From: an archaeon
Lineage (GTDB): Archaea > Nanobdellota > Nanobdellia > SCGC-AAA011-G17 > GW2011-AR17
Reading direction: 5' to 3'
Length of the DNA: 43,029 bases
Assembly: GCA_018653605.1 (NCBI GenBank)
Contig: JABHYY010000023.1
Coordinates: forward strand, 1 to 43,029
In this document: in pieces, positions 1 to 9,086 of the stretch
How positions within the stretch are numbered: the first letter of the stretch is position 1
How the letters are laid out: every line of letters begins with the position of its first letter
Position numbers and translations under genes: made by a program
Notes under the pieces: generated by a model
The model's database searches: none
Seen by the model: the letters and a program-made list of their open reading frames with translations, nothing else
Told to the model about the DNA's origin: nothing

Positions 1-615
1 TACATCCCAAAAATAAGAAAGAAAGGATTAACTCCTGAGGAAAATCCTTTTGATGATTTTAAAGGAGAGATAAGAAAGTTTTTTTTAATTATAGAAAACT
101 TAAGCAAAAAGGGACATGATATCCATATAAAATGGGCTTTTGAAACACCTCTTGGAACAAAAGTTACTAGAATCTCCAGAAAAGACTTGAGGAAAAATTA
201 TATTGATCTTAACCCAGATAAAAAACACAATAGTTATTATAAAAAAATGAAAGGGGGCGCTTTAGTACAGAATATAAAAGATTTAGCTAAAGAACTATTA
301 AAAAACAAACAATTATTAACAAAAAAGAATTTAGAACAGATAGCTAAAGTAGTAAAATTATGTGATAAAAAATCAAAATATAAATCCTCAGTAATTTGTA
401 TCCCAGCAACTTCAAAATATTTAGAGCAAGGTCATTTTCAACATTTTAAAGGGAAATACTGGCCTTCTCCATTTGGAAGGTATGAAAATTTCAAAAAGAT
501 TGTTCTTAAGGAAGGATTAAGAAAATACAAGCCCTTTCTCGAAGGAAAGCTGTTTTACTTAAGACTTCTAAAAAGAGTTCCTGCTAAAGAATTAGCCTTC
601 CCTAAAACTATTTAA
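1..615 (+). CDS. Hypothetical protein, 5' end truncated by window (frame open from base 1)
   Basis: Frame 1 is open from base 1 (YIPKIRKKGLTPEENPFDDF...) and continuous with the listed ORF 187..615; no family recognised. Confidence 0.7.
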   Translation, partial: YIPKIRKKGLTPEENPFDDFKGEIRKFFLIIENLSKKGHDIHIKWAFETPLGTKVTRISRKDLRKNYIDLNPDKKHNSYYKKMKGGALVQNIKDLAKELLKNKQLLTKKNLEQIAKVVKLCDKKSKYKSSVICIPATSKYLEQGHFQHFKGKYWPSPFGRYENFKKIVLKEGLRKYKPFLEGKLFYLRLLKRVPAKELAFPKTI

Positions 616-638
616 ACAAAAACAACACTACTAACAAT

Positions 639-1106
639 ATGAAAATAAGATATGGAAAAAAAACAGATAAAAAAGAATATCTTAAAACTCAAAAAGAAGC
701 ATTTCCTAATTTAGATGTAAAAAGAGATACAAAGTTTTTTCTAGAGAAAGTAAAAAATAAAGAAATTTTTATTGTAGAAGAAAAAGGAGAATATGTTGGA
801 CACAGTTGCTTTCAAAAATATTTATATGATCCACCCTTTGCAGTATCAGTTTTTGGACAAGAAATGGCTGTAAAGAAAAAGTTTCGTGGTAATGGATATG
901 GTTCTGCTTTAAGAAAAAGATTAATACAATATTGTAAAAAAAACAAAATACCTGTAATCTATAATGCTACTGGAGACTATAAAGGAAACAAAGCAATAAA
1001 GTTTCACAAGAAACATGGTTTCAAAGTTGTTGGAAAATTAAAAGAAGTAGATCCTAATTCTGAATACAAATATGGTCAAATTTTTATGGCACTTCAAGTA
1101 CCATAA
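639..1106 (+). CDS. GNAT-family N-acetyltransferase
   Basis: MAVKKKFRGNGYGSALRKRLIQYCKKNKIPVIYNAT...NKAIKFHKKHGFKVVGKL: acetyl-CoA-binding R/Q-x-x-G-x-G/A-like motif and a GNAT-like C-terminus. Confidence 0.85.
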   Translation: MKIRYGKKTDKKEYLKTQKEAFPNLDVKRDTKFFLEKVKNKEIFIVEEKGEYVGHSCFQKYLYDPPFAVSVFGQEMAVKKKFRGNGYGSALRKRLIQYCKKNKIPVIYNATGDYKGNKAIKFHKKHGFKVVGKLKEVDPNSEYKYGQIFMALQVP

Positions 1107-1768
1107 GCAACTCTCAAACACTCAGCCATTTCCCAACAATTAAGAGGAGAAATCAAAGCATCATTATCAAAGAGAAAATTTCTAAGAAATTCCTCAGGAG
1201 TATTATCTTTAGCAAACTTAAGAACTCTATGATCAATATCAAGATCAGGAACATAACTAGGATTCCATTCTTTTTCAGAACCCTGTGCTTCATACCAACT
1301 TTGAACAAAAGCAATCATAGTATCAACAGTAATTTTCTCTCTACCATCATATCCTTGAAAATGCATCATATTTCCTTCTAAACCCAAATCATAATTTTCA
1401 TCCCAACCAATTAAAGTGCCTTTAACACTCTCACAATCTCCATCCCAAGAAAGACCATCAAAACTTTCTTCATCAAAAGAATCTTCACCAAAATCTTCAT
1501 AACTATCATCTTCATCAAAACCATCATAACCATTTGGTGCATCATAAGCTTCAATATCCTCATCTGACAAAAGAGAAAGAAGTGTCTCTTCAGTATGAAA
1601 ATCAATCACATCCAACAAAGTAGCCAAAGAATCATCAGCAAGAGAAAGCCCTCCTTCATCAACAAGTTCTTGAAACTGATCATAATCATCAACATCAGAA
1701 AGATCATCTGAATGCCTAACTTCCAAATAATCTTCCATGGTTCTAACACCTTCAAAATATCTATCCAT
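1094..1768 (-). CDS. Acidic hypothetical protein; start probably the internal ATG (MDRYFEGVRTMEDYLE) rather than the ORF-track start at 1822
   Basis: Long ORF with strongly acidic D/E-rich middle; purine-rich RBS-like GAGGAG upstream of the internal ATG. Confidence 0.6.
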   Translation of the reverse strand: MDRYFEGVRTMEDYLEVRHSDDLSDVDDYDQFQELVDEGGLSLADDSLATLLDVIDFHTEETLLSLLSDEDIEAYDAPNGYDGFDEDDSYEDFGEDSFDEESFDGLSWDGDCESVKGTLIGWDENYDLGLEGNMMHFQGYDGREKITVDTMIAFVQSWYEAQGSEKEWNPSYVPDLDIDHRVLKFAKDNTPEEFLRNFLFDNDALISPLNCWEMAECLRVAYGT

Positions 1769-1864
1769 AGCAATCAAAATATATCTCCTCTTAAAAAGCT
1801 TTATTATAATACAACACAACAAAACTCCCTAAAACTATTTAAATAAAAACAACAACAAAATATT

Positions 1865-2506
1865 ATGGAAACAATATGTGGTATTGATGAAGCTGGGAAA
1901 GGACCCCTATTAGGCCCATTAGTACTTTGTGGAGTAGTTATACACCCACAAGATGTACAGAAGCTAGTAGACATTGGAGTAAAAGATTCAAAATTCTTAA
2001 CACCAAAAAAAAGAGAAGAACTTTTCCCTAAAATAAAAACTATAATTAAAGATTACATGCTTACAATAGTTGAACCAAGAGAGATAGACAAAGCAGTAGA
2101 ATCAGAAACACTTAACCTAAACTGGATGGAAGCAATAAAATCAGCAATTATTGTAAACTACCTAAAACCAGACAAAGCAATCATAGATTGTCCAAGTACA
2201 AACATACAAGCTTACACAGATTACATGAAACAATTCTTAAAACAAGACACAGAATTACAATTAGAACACAAAGCAGAAAGATATCCAGTAGTTGCAGCAG
2301 CATCCATTCTAGCAAAAGTAACAAGAGACAGAGAAATTGAAAAATTAAAATTAAAATATGGAGATTTTGGCTCAGGCTACCCTTCAGATAAAAAAGCACA
2401 AGATTTCCTAAAAGCAAACTGGAAAAAGTACCCAGAACTTTTCAGACAATCCTGGGCACCATACAAAAAGGTAGCAAACCAAACAAAATTAGGCGAATTC
2501 AAATGA
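1865..2506 (+). CDS. rnhB: Ribonuclease HII
   Basis: METICGIDEAGKGPLLGPLVLCGV, GVKDSKFLTPKKRE, ERYPVVAAASILAKVTRDREI, GDFGSGYPSD: conserved RNase HII motifs. Confidence 0.96.
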   Translation: METICGIDEAGKGPLLGPLVLCGVVIHPQDVQKLVDIGVKDSKFLTPKKREELFPKIKTIIKDYMLTIVEPREIDKAVESETLNLNWMEAIKSAIIVNYLKPDKAIIDCPSTNIQAYTDYMKQFLKQDTELQLEHKAERYPVVAAASILAKVTRDREIEKLKLKYGDFGSGYPSDKKAQDFLKANWKKYPELFRQSWAPYKKVANQTKLGEFK

Positions 2507-2739
2507 ACATAACAACCAGATTCATAATAGCGATCATATACGACGCAACAGACCTTTTTTTAGGAAGAATTCCTATCTTTGGAACAGTGTATGATATTCT
2601 AGGAACTTACTTAGGATACAAATTATGGGGTGGTTGGGGCCTTGTACAAGGTTTAGAAATCCTTGACATCACTGACCAGATTGACTCTTTTATTCCTACT
2701 TTAACCATAATGGGCTTAGTAAGACTTTTTGTTGATTAA
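2503..2739 (+). CDS. Small hydrophobic membrane protein
   Basis: ATG overlaps the rnhB stop (ATGA); hydrophobic 78-aa protein. Confidence 0.7.
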   Translation: MNITTRFIIAIIYDATDLFLGRIPIFGTVYDILGTYLGYKLWGGWGLVQGLEILDITDQIDSFIPTLTIMGLVRLFVD

Positions 2740-2836
2740 TTCTTAAACAAAAGATTTATAAACCATTTCTGTCACCAAATTCTTGCTTTTAACATACCAA
2801 AAAGAGATGGAAATGAAGAGGGTATTCGAGTAAAAA

Positions 2837-3379
2837 ATGGAAAAAATATTAGTAGTAGCTCAAGAGAGAAAAGTGGCAAATACACTAGCTGAACACTTCA
2901 TAGAAAGTGGACAAGCTTACAGTGTTGATATAGCTGTAACTCATGAACAATCAATGGAAAGATTTGAGAATGGTAGAGGTTATGACAAAGTTTTTGTTGA
3001 TGAAGGAGCTTGTTTAGCAAGAGCTGCAAGCAAACATTGTTCAGATGTTCAATTATTCGAAGCCCCAAATATTTATTCAGAAGAACCTTTAGTAGTATTA
3101 AATACATTCAAACCATACGATTACAAAGCACCTGAAGAGGAGTTAGGCTGGGAAGCTTTGGCACTAAGATTTCATGAAAATGGATATGCAATAGAAAATC
3201 TTCCTGGATCACAAAGGTATTTTGAAGATTTATCAATTGAAAGAAATTTACCTGGAAGTTCAAGAGAAGATGTAGAAGTAGCAAGAGATTTAACTTTAGG
3301 AATTATGCTTATGAGTAAAGGATTAGAAGAAGAGATCGAACACATTCCAGATACAGGTGAATTCCAAGCATACATGTAA
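2837..3379 (+). CDS. Receiver-like (pseudo-receiver) protein, paralogue of next gene
   Basis: MEKILVVAQERKVANTLAEHFIESG...VDIAVTHEQSMERFENGRGYDKVFVDE resembles a response-regulator N-terminus; aligns with 3383..3697. Confidence 0.55.
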   Translation: MEKILVVAQERKVANTLAEHFIESGQAYSVDIAVTHEQSMERFENGRGYDKVFVDEGACLARAASKHCSDVQLFEAPNIYSEEPLVVLNTFKPYDYKAPEEELGWEALALRFHENGYAIENLPGSQRYFEDLSIERNLPGSSREDVEVARDLTLGIMLMSKGLEEEIEHIPDTGEFQAYM

Positions 3380-3382
3380 AAA

Positions 3383-3697
3383 ATGGAAAGAATATTAATT
3401 ATAGACAATTATAGAAGCAGTGCAGAAATATTGGGTGACTATCTTCAAGAACAGGCAGAAGATCCATTAGATGTTAAGATTGCAACAGATCATGCATCTG
3501 CTTTAGACCAATTAAAAGGAAATGATTTTGATAGGGTATACATGACAAGTGATATGCCATTAAGAATAGCAACACGAGATAACTGTCCAAATGCAATAAT
3601 AGAAATGGTTAATCTTGAAAGGGTTGTAGACAGAGCTGATAAACAAGAAGTGTTAGAAGCCCTTCTTTATGTTCCACCAAACCCTTATGAATTCTAA
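3383..3697 (+). CDS. Receiver-like (pseudo-receiver) protein
   Basis: MERILIIDNYRSSAEILGDYLQEQ...VKIATDHASALDQLKGNDFDRVYMTSDMP. Confidence 0.55.
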   Translation: MERILIIDNYRSSAEILGDYLQEQAEDPLDVKIATDHASALDQLKGNDFDRVYMTSDMPLRIATRDNCPNAIIEMVNLERVVDRADKQEVLEALLYVPPNPYEF

Positions 3698-4224
3698 ACA
3701 ACACTAGCTTTAATTATAGTTACACTTTCTAATGGTTTATCACTAGCATCAGTTTCTACAGCACCCATAGCATCAACAACATCCATACCAGAAACCACTA
3801 CACCAAAAACAGGATGAGCAGAATCTAAATAATTGTTATCAACAAGATTGATAAAAAACTGTGAAGTTCCAGTGTTAGGTCCAGCATTAGCCATTGCAAT
3901 TGTACCTCTGCTATTAGCATTATCAGAAGTAAACTCATCTTCAATAGGTTCAAGCCTAGGGTCACCAAATCCTGTACCAGTTGGGTCACCACCTTGCACC
4001 ATAAAACTTTCAATCACTCTGTGGAAAATAACATCATCATAAAATCCTTCTTCAACTAAACCAACAAAGTTTCCAGTTGTGATAGGCATATCATCAGCTA
4101 ATTCAATAACAATATCACCCATTGATGTCTCAAGCTTAACTTTAGTTGCAGAGTTTATAGGATAAACAACAATAGTAACAATAACAATCAATGCAACCAA
4201 TAAAATAATTCCTTTATGTTTCAT
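3694..4224 (-). CDS. Cyclophilin-type peptidyl-prolyl cis-trans isomerase, exported or membrane-anchored
   Basis: N-terminal hydrophobic segment, then FHRVIESFMVQGGDPTGTGFGDP, GTIAMANAGPNTGTSQFFI, HPVFGVVVSGMDVVDAM. Confidence 0.95.
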   Translation of the reverse strand: MKHKGIILLVALIVIVTIVVYPINSATKVKLETSMGDIVIELADDMPITTGNFVGLVEEGFYDDVIFHRVIESFMVQGGDPTGTGFGDPRLEPIEDEFTSDNANSRGTIAMANAGPNTGTSQFFINLVDNNYLDSAHPVFGVVVSGMDVVDAMGAVETDASDKPLESVTIIKASVV

Positions 4225-4270
4225 ATCTTTTCAAAAAGAATCCAAGTATAAAAAGATTTGGATAAAAAAA

Positions 4271-4344
4271 TGGGACGAGAGGGATTTGAACCCTCGACAT
4301 CTAGATCTTCAGTCTAGCGCTCTCCCAGTCTGAGCTACCGTCCC
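4271..4344 (-). tRNA. tRNA-Phe (GAA), intronless, CCA not encoded
   Basis: Reverse complement GGGACGG TA GCTC AGACTGGGA GAGC G CTAGA CTGAAGA TCTAG ATGTC GAGGG TTCAAAT CCCTC TCGTCCC A: full cloverleaf. Confidence 0.96.
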
Positions 4345-4416
4345 ATTAGAAATACAAAAAATTCTCACTCTTTTAAAACTTTCTATAATAGAATTCTCAG
4401 AATACAACAGCAAGCC

Positions 4417-5910
4417 CTATTTAACCAGTTCACCAGCTTTAGAAAATTTTAAACCACCCAACAAATTCCTAAGAACTTCAACCAGCTCACCCTCATCAAC
4501 TCTAATCTGCTTCATACTATCTCTGTCACGAATTGTAACAACACCTTTTTCCAAAGTATCAAAATCAATAGTTACACCAAAGTTAGTTCCAACCTCATCT
4601 TGCCTTCTATACCTTCGACCAACAGAACCAGATTCATCATAAAAAGCATTAAACTCTTTTCGTAAACTATCAAAAATCTCCATAGCTTTCTCAGGCAACC
4701 CTTTCTTGTTAACCAAAGGAAACACAGCAACATCAAAAGGAGCAATACCTAATGGAAATGCAATATAATCTCTTTCACCTTCTTTAAAGAAAATATCAAC
4801 CAAAGCCCAAACATTTCTATCAACTCCAAAACTCAACTCCAAAATATGAGGAATAAATCTTGAACCATCAATACGAACAGACTCCATTTTTTGCTTACTA
4901 CCTTTTTGATGACAAGTTAAATCATAATCTCCTCTATAATGCAATCCTCCAAACTCTTTCCAACCACCCAAAGTATCCACATCTAATTCCATATCAAAAT
5001 GAATCTTATTATAAAATGCTCTCTCTTTTTCACTTAACTCTCTAAATCTAAACTTTTGTTTAGGTATTTGCAAATCTTCAACATAAAATTTTTGTACTCT
5101 TACCATATGATACAAATAAAACTTAGGAATCTTTTGTTTCAACAACTCAGCACAAGTATAATCTTTAATCTTTTTCTCCCCAACTTTCAAAATTCTAATT
5201 TTTTCACTCTTAATTTTATCCCAATTATCACATTTAGTAATTTCTTTTGGATCAAAAAATATTTGTAACTCAGCTTGAACAATCTCTCTCAACCTAAAAA
5301 AACCTTGACGAGGAGAGATTTCATTTCTAAAAACTTTACCAATAGTAGCTAAACCAAAAGGTAACTTCCTACGCATAGCTTCAAACTCTCTTTTGTAAGC
5401 TAAGTAAGGACTTTGCGCAGACTCTGGTCTCAAATACATTACATTAGTTTCAGTTGCACCAACATTAATTGGAAACATCATATTAAAAATTTTGATTTTA
5501 CTAAGATCATCTTTACATTTAGGACACTTGATTTTATTCTTTTCAATAGCTTTATCCAATTCCTCAATTGTCATATCTTCAGCATTCTTATTAGTTGCAT
5601 TCTCAACCAACTGATCAGCTCTATACCTCTGATGACATTTTCTACACTCAGTCAAAGGATCATTAAAATGTTCCAAGTGTCCAGAACTTTCAAACACTTT
5701 CTTAGGCATAATAACACAATCATCAATCTCAAAATATCTTGGTGACAAACCCAGAAAACTTTTTCTCCAAATATTCTCCCACTTGTGCTTAATTCTTGTA
5801 CCTAAGTGTCCATAAGTCCAAAACCCAGAAGAAGCCTTATAAATTTCAGCACTAGGATAAAAAAATCCTCTACTTAAAGTAATTGAATTGATCTTATCTA
5901 ACTTATCCAT
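4417..5910 (-). CDS. glyS: Glycyl-tRNA synthetase (archaeal/eukaryotic alpha2 type)
   Basis: SRGFFYPSAEIY...GFWTYGHLGTRIKHKWENIWRKSF; LRPESAQSPYLAYK; FRNEISPRQGFFRLREIVQAELQIFFDP; class II aaRS motifs. Confidence 0.96.
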   Translation of the reverse strand: MDKLDKINSITLSRGFFYPSAEIYKASSGFWTYGHLGTRIKHKWENIWRKSFLGLSPRYFEIDDCVIMPKKVFESSGHLEHFNDPLTECRKCHQRYRADQLVENATNKNAEDMTIEELDKAIEKNKIKCPKCKDDLSKIKIFNMMFPINVGATETNVMYLRPESAQSPYLAYKREFEAMRRKLPFGLATIGKVFRNEISPRQGFFRLREIVQAELQIFFDPKEITKCDNWDKIKSEKIRILKVGEKKIKDYTCAELLKQKIPKFYLYHMVRVQKFYVEDLQIPKQKFRFRELSEKERAFYNKIHFDMELDVDTLGGWKEFGGLHYRGDYDLTCHQKGSKQKMESVRIDGSRFIPHILELSFGVDRNVWALVDIFFKEGERDYIAFPLGIAPFDVAVFPLVNKKGLPEKAMEIFDSLRKEFNAFYDESGSVGRRYRRQDEVGTNFGVTIDFDTLEKGVVTIRDRDSMKQIRVDEGELVEVLRNLLGGLKFSKAGELVK

Positions 5911-6006
5911 TCACTATAGAATATCCTAGAGTTTTTTAAATCTTTCTAGTTCCATCCTTCTATTACAAATACAAATATTTAAATATCACTCAGACATAAA
6001 AGGATT

Positions 6007-6753
6007 ATGACTTTCCTAGAAATGTTCTTAGAAATGCCAAATGTATATAAAATTAGTAGATGGGGTGGAGTAGAAAATAGAACTGGTTACATCTCTGAAA
6101 CAAAATATGTCAAAGAAATTTTAAAGAAGTTAGGTATTTCTTATAGAGAAATAAGTTATAAATCAGGTGTAGTTAAAAGTAAAAAAAACTTAATAACATC
6201 TATTGATCGAGGATTTGTTCTTCTAGCTAGAACCAAAAATGTTAAGGGAGAGAGGGTTGGTTATATGATAGATTTTACTTGGCAAAAAAATATGAAAGAC
6301 ATTATTCCTACATTTATTGATGAAATGCTTAGAAAAGAAAAAAATATAGATCCAAGCCAACTTTCAGTTTTATTAATTGCAAGACAAGGTTGTGGAGAAC
6401 ATACAGCAAAAAGATACTTGGAAGAAAAAGGAATAACAAACATTAAAGAATTTTTTCTATCAAATGAAAGAAATGATAATCAAAAACCAAAGTTATTAAG
6501 TTTTATCCCTTTTGGTGCAGCGTCTTATTGCCCTGTGAGTATAATATTTATGCCTACAACAGGAGAAGTTTTTATATCTAGAATAAAATCAATGTATAAG
6601 AAAACTTCCACTAAACTAGGACATAAGATAACTAAATATGAAAGTGAAATGCTTGAAGAATACCCTGAAAAAATTCCTAGTTTTTTAAGTATCCCAGAAG
6701 ATTTCAAAATTCATAATATAAGATTACCTTTCTTCTATACAATATTAGAATAA
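6007..6753 (+). CDS. Hypothetical protein
   Basis: Long ORF, archaeal-like codon use; no family recognised. Confidence 0.6.
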   Translation: MTFLEMFLEMPNVYKISRWGGVENRTGYISETKYVKEILKKLGISYREISYKSGVVKSKKNLITSIDRGFVLLARTKNVKGERVGYMIDFTWQKNMKDIIPTFIDEMLRKEKNIDPSQLSVLLIARQGCGEHTAKRYLEEKGITNIKEFFLSNERNDNQKPKLLSFIPFGAASYCPVSIIFMPTTGEVFISRIKSMYKKTSTKLGHKITKYESEMLEEYPEKIPSFLSIPEDFKIHNIRLPFFYTILE

Positions 6754-6757
6754 ACTT

Positions 6758-7528
6758 TTACAAGAACTTTCTCAACAACCTAACAAAACCTTCAGGACCT
6801 TCATTTCTATTATAATAATGACTTTTACCCATCTCAGCAAGGGTTTGATCAATTGTTTTTTCATTTGGAAGGACATGGTCACTAGGTTGTGTTCCTATGA
6901 CAACAAAAGGAGTAATACCATTCACTTCACCATTTCTTATTTTCTGTGTAAGATCCAACACTCTTTGTCCAGAGAATCTAACATCATCAAAATCCATAAG
7001 AATCATAGGAAATTTTTCTTCTTCAATCCTTTCAGCAGCAACATCAGCATCCCTAATGCCTCTTAACCTATATCTTTTAACAAAAAATTGCTTTTCAAAA
7101 CCAGTTCCATAACCACCAGCCTGAGACCACCAATTACCAATCCAAGGAACAACAAGTTGATCAGGCAATGACTCTTTCACAGCATCAACTAATCCAGTAT
7201 TATCTTCACCATCCATAAAAAGACATTCAGAAGCACCTGAACATTTACATGCTTGAATAATATTTTTCTTCCCATATTGCTTTGCATGGAATCTATCAAT
7301 GGCAATAACTTTTGTTTTAGGAGATTCCGACATAATATAACTAATTGATCTTAAAGATTCTTTAGCTGCTACACCAGAAATTTCAACAACAGCAACAGGA
7401 TATGTTAAAATTCTATGTGGAGAACAGTAACCAAAATTAACAACATCTATATCTTTTACTTCATTTAATTGACCTATCCAATCAGCATTATATTCTGCAT
7501 CACGAACAAATGTAGTAACTCTTACCAT
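6758..7528 (-). CDS. Hypothetical protein with receiver-like Rossmannoid segments
   Basis: EEEKFPMILMDFDDVRFSGQRVLDLTQKIRNGEVNGITPFVVIGTQPSDHVLPNE resembles the receiver D-loop/T-loop region. Confidence 0.5.
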   Translation of the reverse strand: MVRVTTFVRDAEYNADWIGQLNEVKDIDVVNFGYCSPHRILTYPVAVVEISGVAAKESLRSISYIMSESPKTKVIAIDRFHAKQYGKKNIIQACKCSGASECLFMDGEDNTGLVDAVKESLPDQLVVPWIGNWWSQAGGYGTGFEKQFFVKRYRLRGIRDADVAAERIEEEKFPMILMDFDDVRFSGQRVLDLTQKIRNGEVNGITPFVVIGTQPSDHVLPNEKTIDQTLAEMGKSHYYNRNEGPEGFVRLLRKFL

Positions 7529-7610
7529 AAGAATATTTTTTAAACCAGACTTTAAAAGCTTTACTCTGTTGTCAAAGCTTCTACTGACCCTCTACAAATT
7601 TTTTCAAATA

Positions 7611-8174
7611 CTAAGAAACATCACTACAAGTAGGCATAACAAAAGGAGGAGTTTCAATTATTCCTTCATCTTGGAGTCCTCTTTTTTTTCTTTCTAATTC
7701 TCTTACTCTTTCTTCAAGATCTTCTTGAGAAAGATCTAAATTTACTAATGCAGACATTATGTCTACTGGGATTACAAAGTATAATTCAGGGAAACTAGGA
7801 ATAGCATAAGAGCTTCCATGTTGAAAATCTAAAGGATTTCTTTGTATATCTAAAACAAAATTTAATGCTGTAGGATATATATTAACAGAAAAATCATCAG
7901 TAAGATCATATCTCACACCTGTTTCTCCATTCTTAACAATTCCTCCTGCATCAATTCTCATTGTTCCTTCAGTTACAACTGGAATATCTTCAGGAGTTGC
8001 TAAATTTCTTATCCAAGGCCTAGTATTATCTAATGGGGTTCCATTTTCTACTGCTTCTCTTTGAAATCCTTTTTGTAAATTAATTATTTCTTGGGGATCA
8101 CGTGCAAAGATCTTATCTGCAGCATATTCACCAGCTCTTAACCATTTTTTATAGTCTAATCTGTAAAGTTCCAT
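7611..8174 (-). CDS. Hypothetical protein
   Basis: Long ORF only. Confidence 0.55.
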   Translation of the reverse strand: MELYRLDYKKWLRAGEYAADKIFARDPQEIINLQKGFQREAVENGTPLDNTRPWIRNLATPEDIPVVTEGTMRIDAGGIVKNGETGVRYDLTDDFSVNIYPTALNFVLDIQRNPLDFQHGSSYAIPSFPELYFVIPVDIMSALVNLDLSQEDLEERVRELERKKRGLQDEGIIETPPFVMPTCSDVS

Positions 8175-8219
8175 GTATAATTAAATTTTATTATCTCTTT
8201 ATAAGTCTTTCGGAAGTAA

Positions 8220-8834
8220 TTACTTAACAGTAGCAAAACTCTTCAAATCCTCCAGATTCAAAACACAAACACCAAACTCTCCTTCATAAGCTAACCGAGG
8301 ACAAGCAGTATTCACCCAAACCTCAATATCAGAAAAATCCTCCAACCCAGAAACACTATCACAAAGAAAATAATAAACTTCTTTATCACCAAAATCAAAA
8401 TCCTTACCTTGCATATAATTCTGCCACTTTTTCACAGAAACCAAAACACCAACTTTCTTAGAATGCAGGTATTTCAAATAAGCACCTTTAATTCTCTTCT
8501 CAATCTTTTCAACATCTTTCATATCCAACTCAGTAACACTATTAGTGAAAGGGTTTGCCAAAAAAACTCTTTTTCCAGTCTTCCTTGCAACTTGAATTGC
8601 ATGAAATTTACCAGAGCCAACATAAAGATAAGCATCAACATCTAAGTCCAAAGCATTCTTAACATTGCATCCAAGAACCTGCCCAGCAACAACCCAACCT
8701 TCTTTTTTTATTTTATTAACTTCATCTAAGTGCTGTACTGTAGTAACTACTCCAAGTTTACCTTTGAAATCAACCTTCTCTAGCACAGGCGCAATGTCAA
8801 CTTCAGATTTTGCAGGAATATAGACTGTTTTCAT
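8220..8834 (-). CDS. Diphthamide synthase Dph2-like protein lacking the N-terminal domain
   Basis: KLGVVTTVQHLDEVNKIKKEGWVVAGQVLGCNVKNA (second Cys domain) and FSDIEVWVNTACPRLAYEGEFGVCVLNLEDL (third Cys domain); 204 aa only. Confidence 0.8.
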   Translation of the reverse strand: MKTVYIPAKSEVDIAPVLEKVDFKGKLGVVTTVQHLDEVNKIKKEGWVVAGQVLGCNVKNALDLDVDAYLYVGSGKFHAIQVARKTGKRVFLANPFTNSVTELDMKDVEKIEKRIKGAYLKYLHSKKVGVLVSVKKWQNYMQGKDFDFGDKEVYYFLCDSVSGLEDFSDIEVWVNTACPRLAYEGEFGVCVLNLEDLKSFATVK

Positions 8835-8887
8835 AGTTTTGAAGAATAATGTAGGGTATAAAAAGCTTTCTTAGCATGGCCAAAAGG

Positions 8888-8895
8888 TTTATATA
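8888..8895 (+). promoter_or_regulatory. Probable TATA box of the interrupted tRNA-iMet gene
   Basis: TTTATATA 24-31 nt upstream of mature tRNA position 1. Confidence 0.55.
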
Positions 8896-8949
8896 GGCAG
8901 GTTTTTTACAGTTAGCATAGCGGGGTAGGACAGTCAGGAGTGTCCGTCG

Positions 8950-8980
8950 AAACATTGAAAGTAATTTTGATGTTGCGGAA
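8950..8980 (+). other. tRNA-iMet intron 1 (position 29/30, 31 nt)
   Basis: Inner 10-bp helix AACATTGAAA-GTAA-TTTTGATGTT; central 4-bp helix CCGT(8944-8947)/GCGG(8975-8978); bulges CG|A and AA|G. Confidence 0.85.
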
Positions 8981-8988
8981 GGCTCATA

Positions 8989-9008
8989 AAGGATTCGTTC
9001 CTAGAGAC
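8989..9008 (+). other. tRNA-iMet intron 2 (canonical position 37/38, 20 nt)
   Basis: Inner helix AGGA-TTCGT-TCCT; central helix CTCA/AGAG with one A.A mismatch; bulges TA|A and AC|A. Confidence 0.8.
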
Positions 9009-9014
9009 ACCCGG

Positions 9015-9045
9015 AAAAGAGTAGTTTTGATTGCTCTTTGGTTAT
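9015..9045 (+). other. tRNA-iMet intron 3 (position about 43/44, 31 nt; exact boundary least certain)
   Basis: Inner 9-bp helix AAAGAGTAG-TTTTGA-TTGCTCTTT; central helix ACCC/GGTT with one C.U mismatch; bulges GG|A and AT|A. Confidence 0.7.
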
Positions 9046-9055
9046 AGGTCGTTGG

Positions 9056-9086
9056 AAGTAGCTTTCGTAAGGAAATTACTGGCGAA
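9056..9086 (+). other. tRNA-iMet intron 4 (position 53/54, 31 nt)
   Basis: Inner helix AGTAGCTTTC-GTAA-GGAAATTACT (one mismatch); central helix CGTT(9050-9053)/GGCG(9081-9084); bulges GG|A and AA|T; removal restores GTTGG TTCAAAT CCAAC. Confidence 0.85.

Noticed and set aside
1411-1605. Short antisense and overlapping ORFs in the track (for example 1411..1605, 2181..2417, 11826..12143, 40531..41289)
   Set aside because: They overlap strongly supported genes and have low-complexity or hydrophobic shadow-frame composition.
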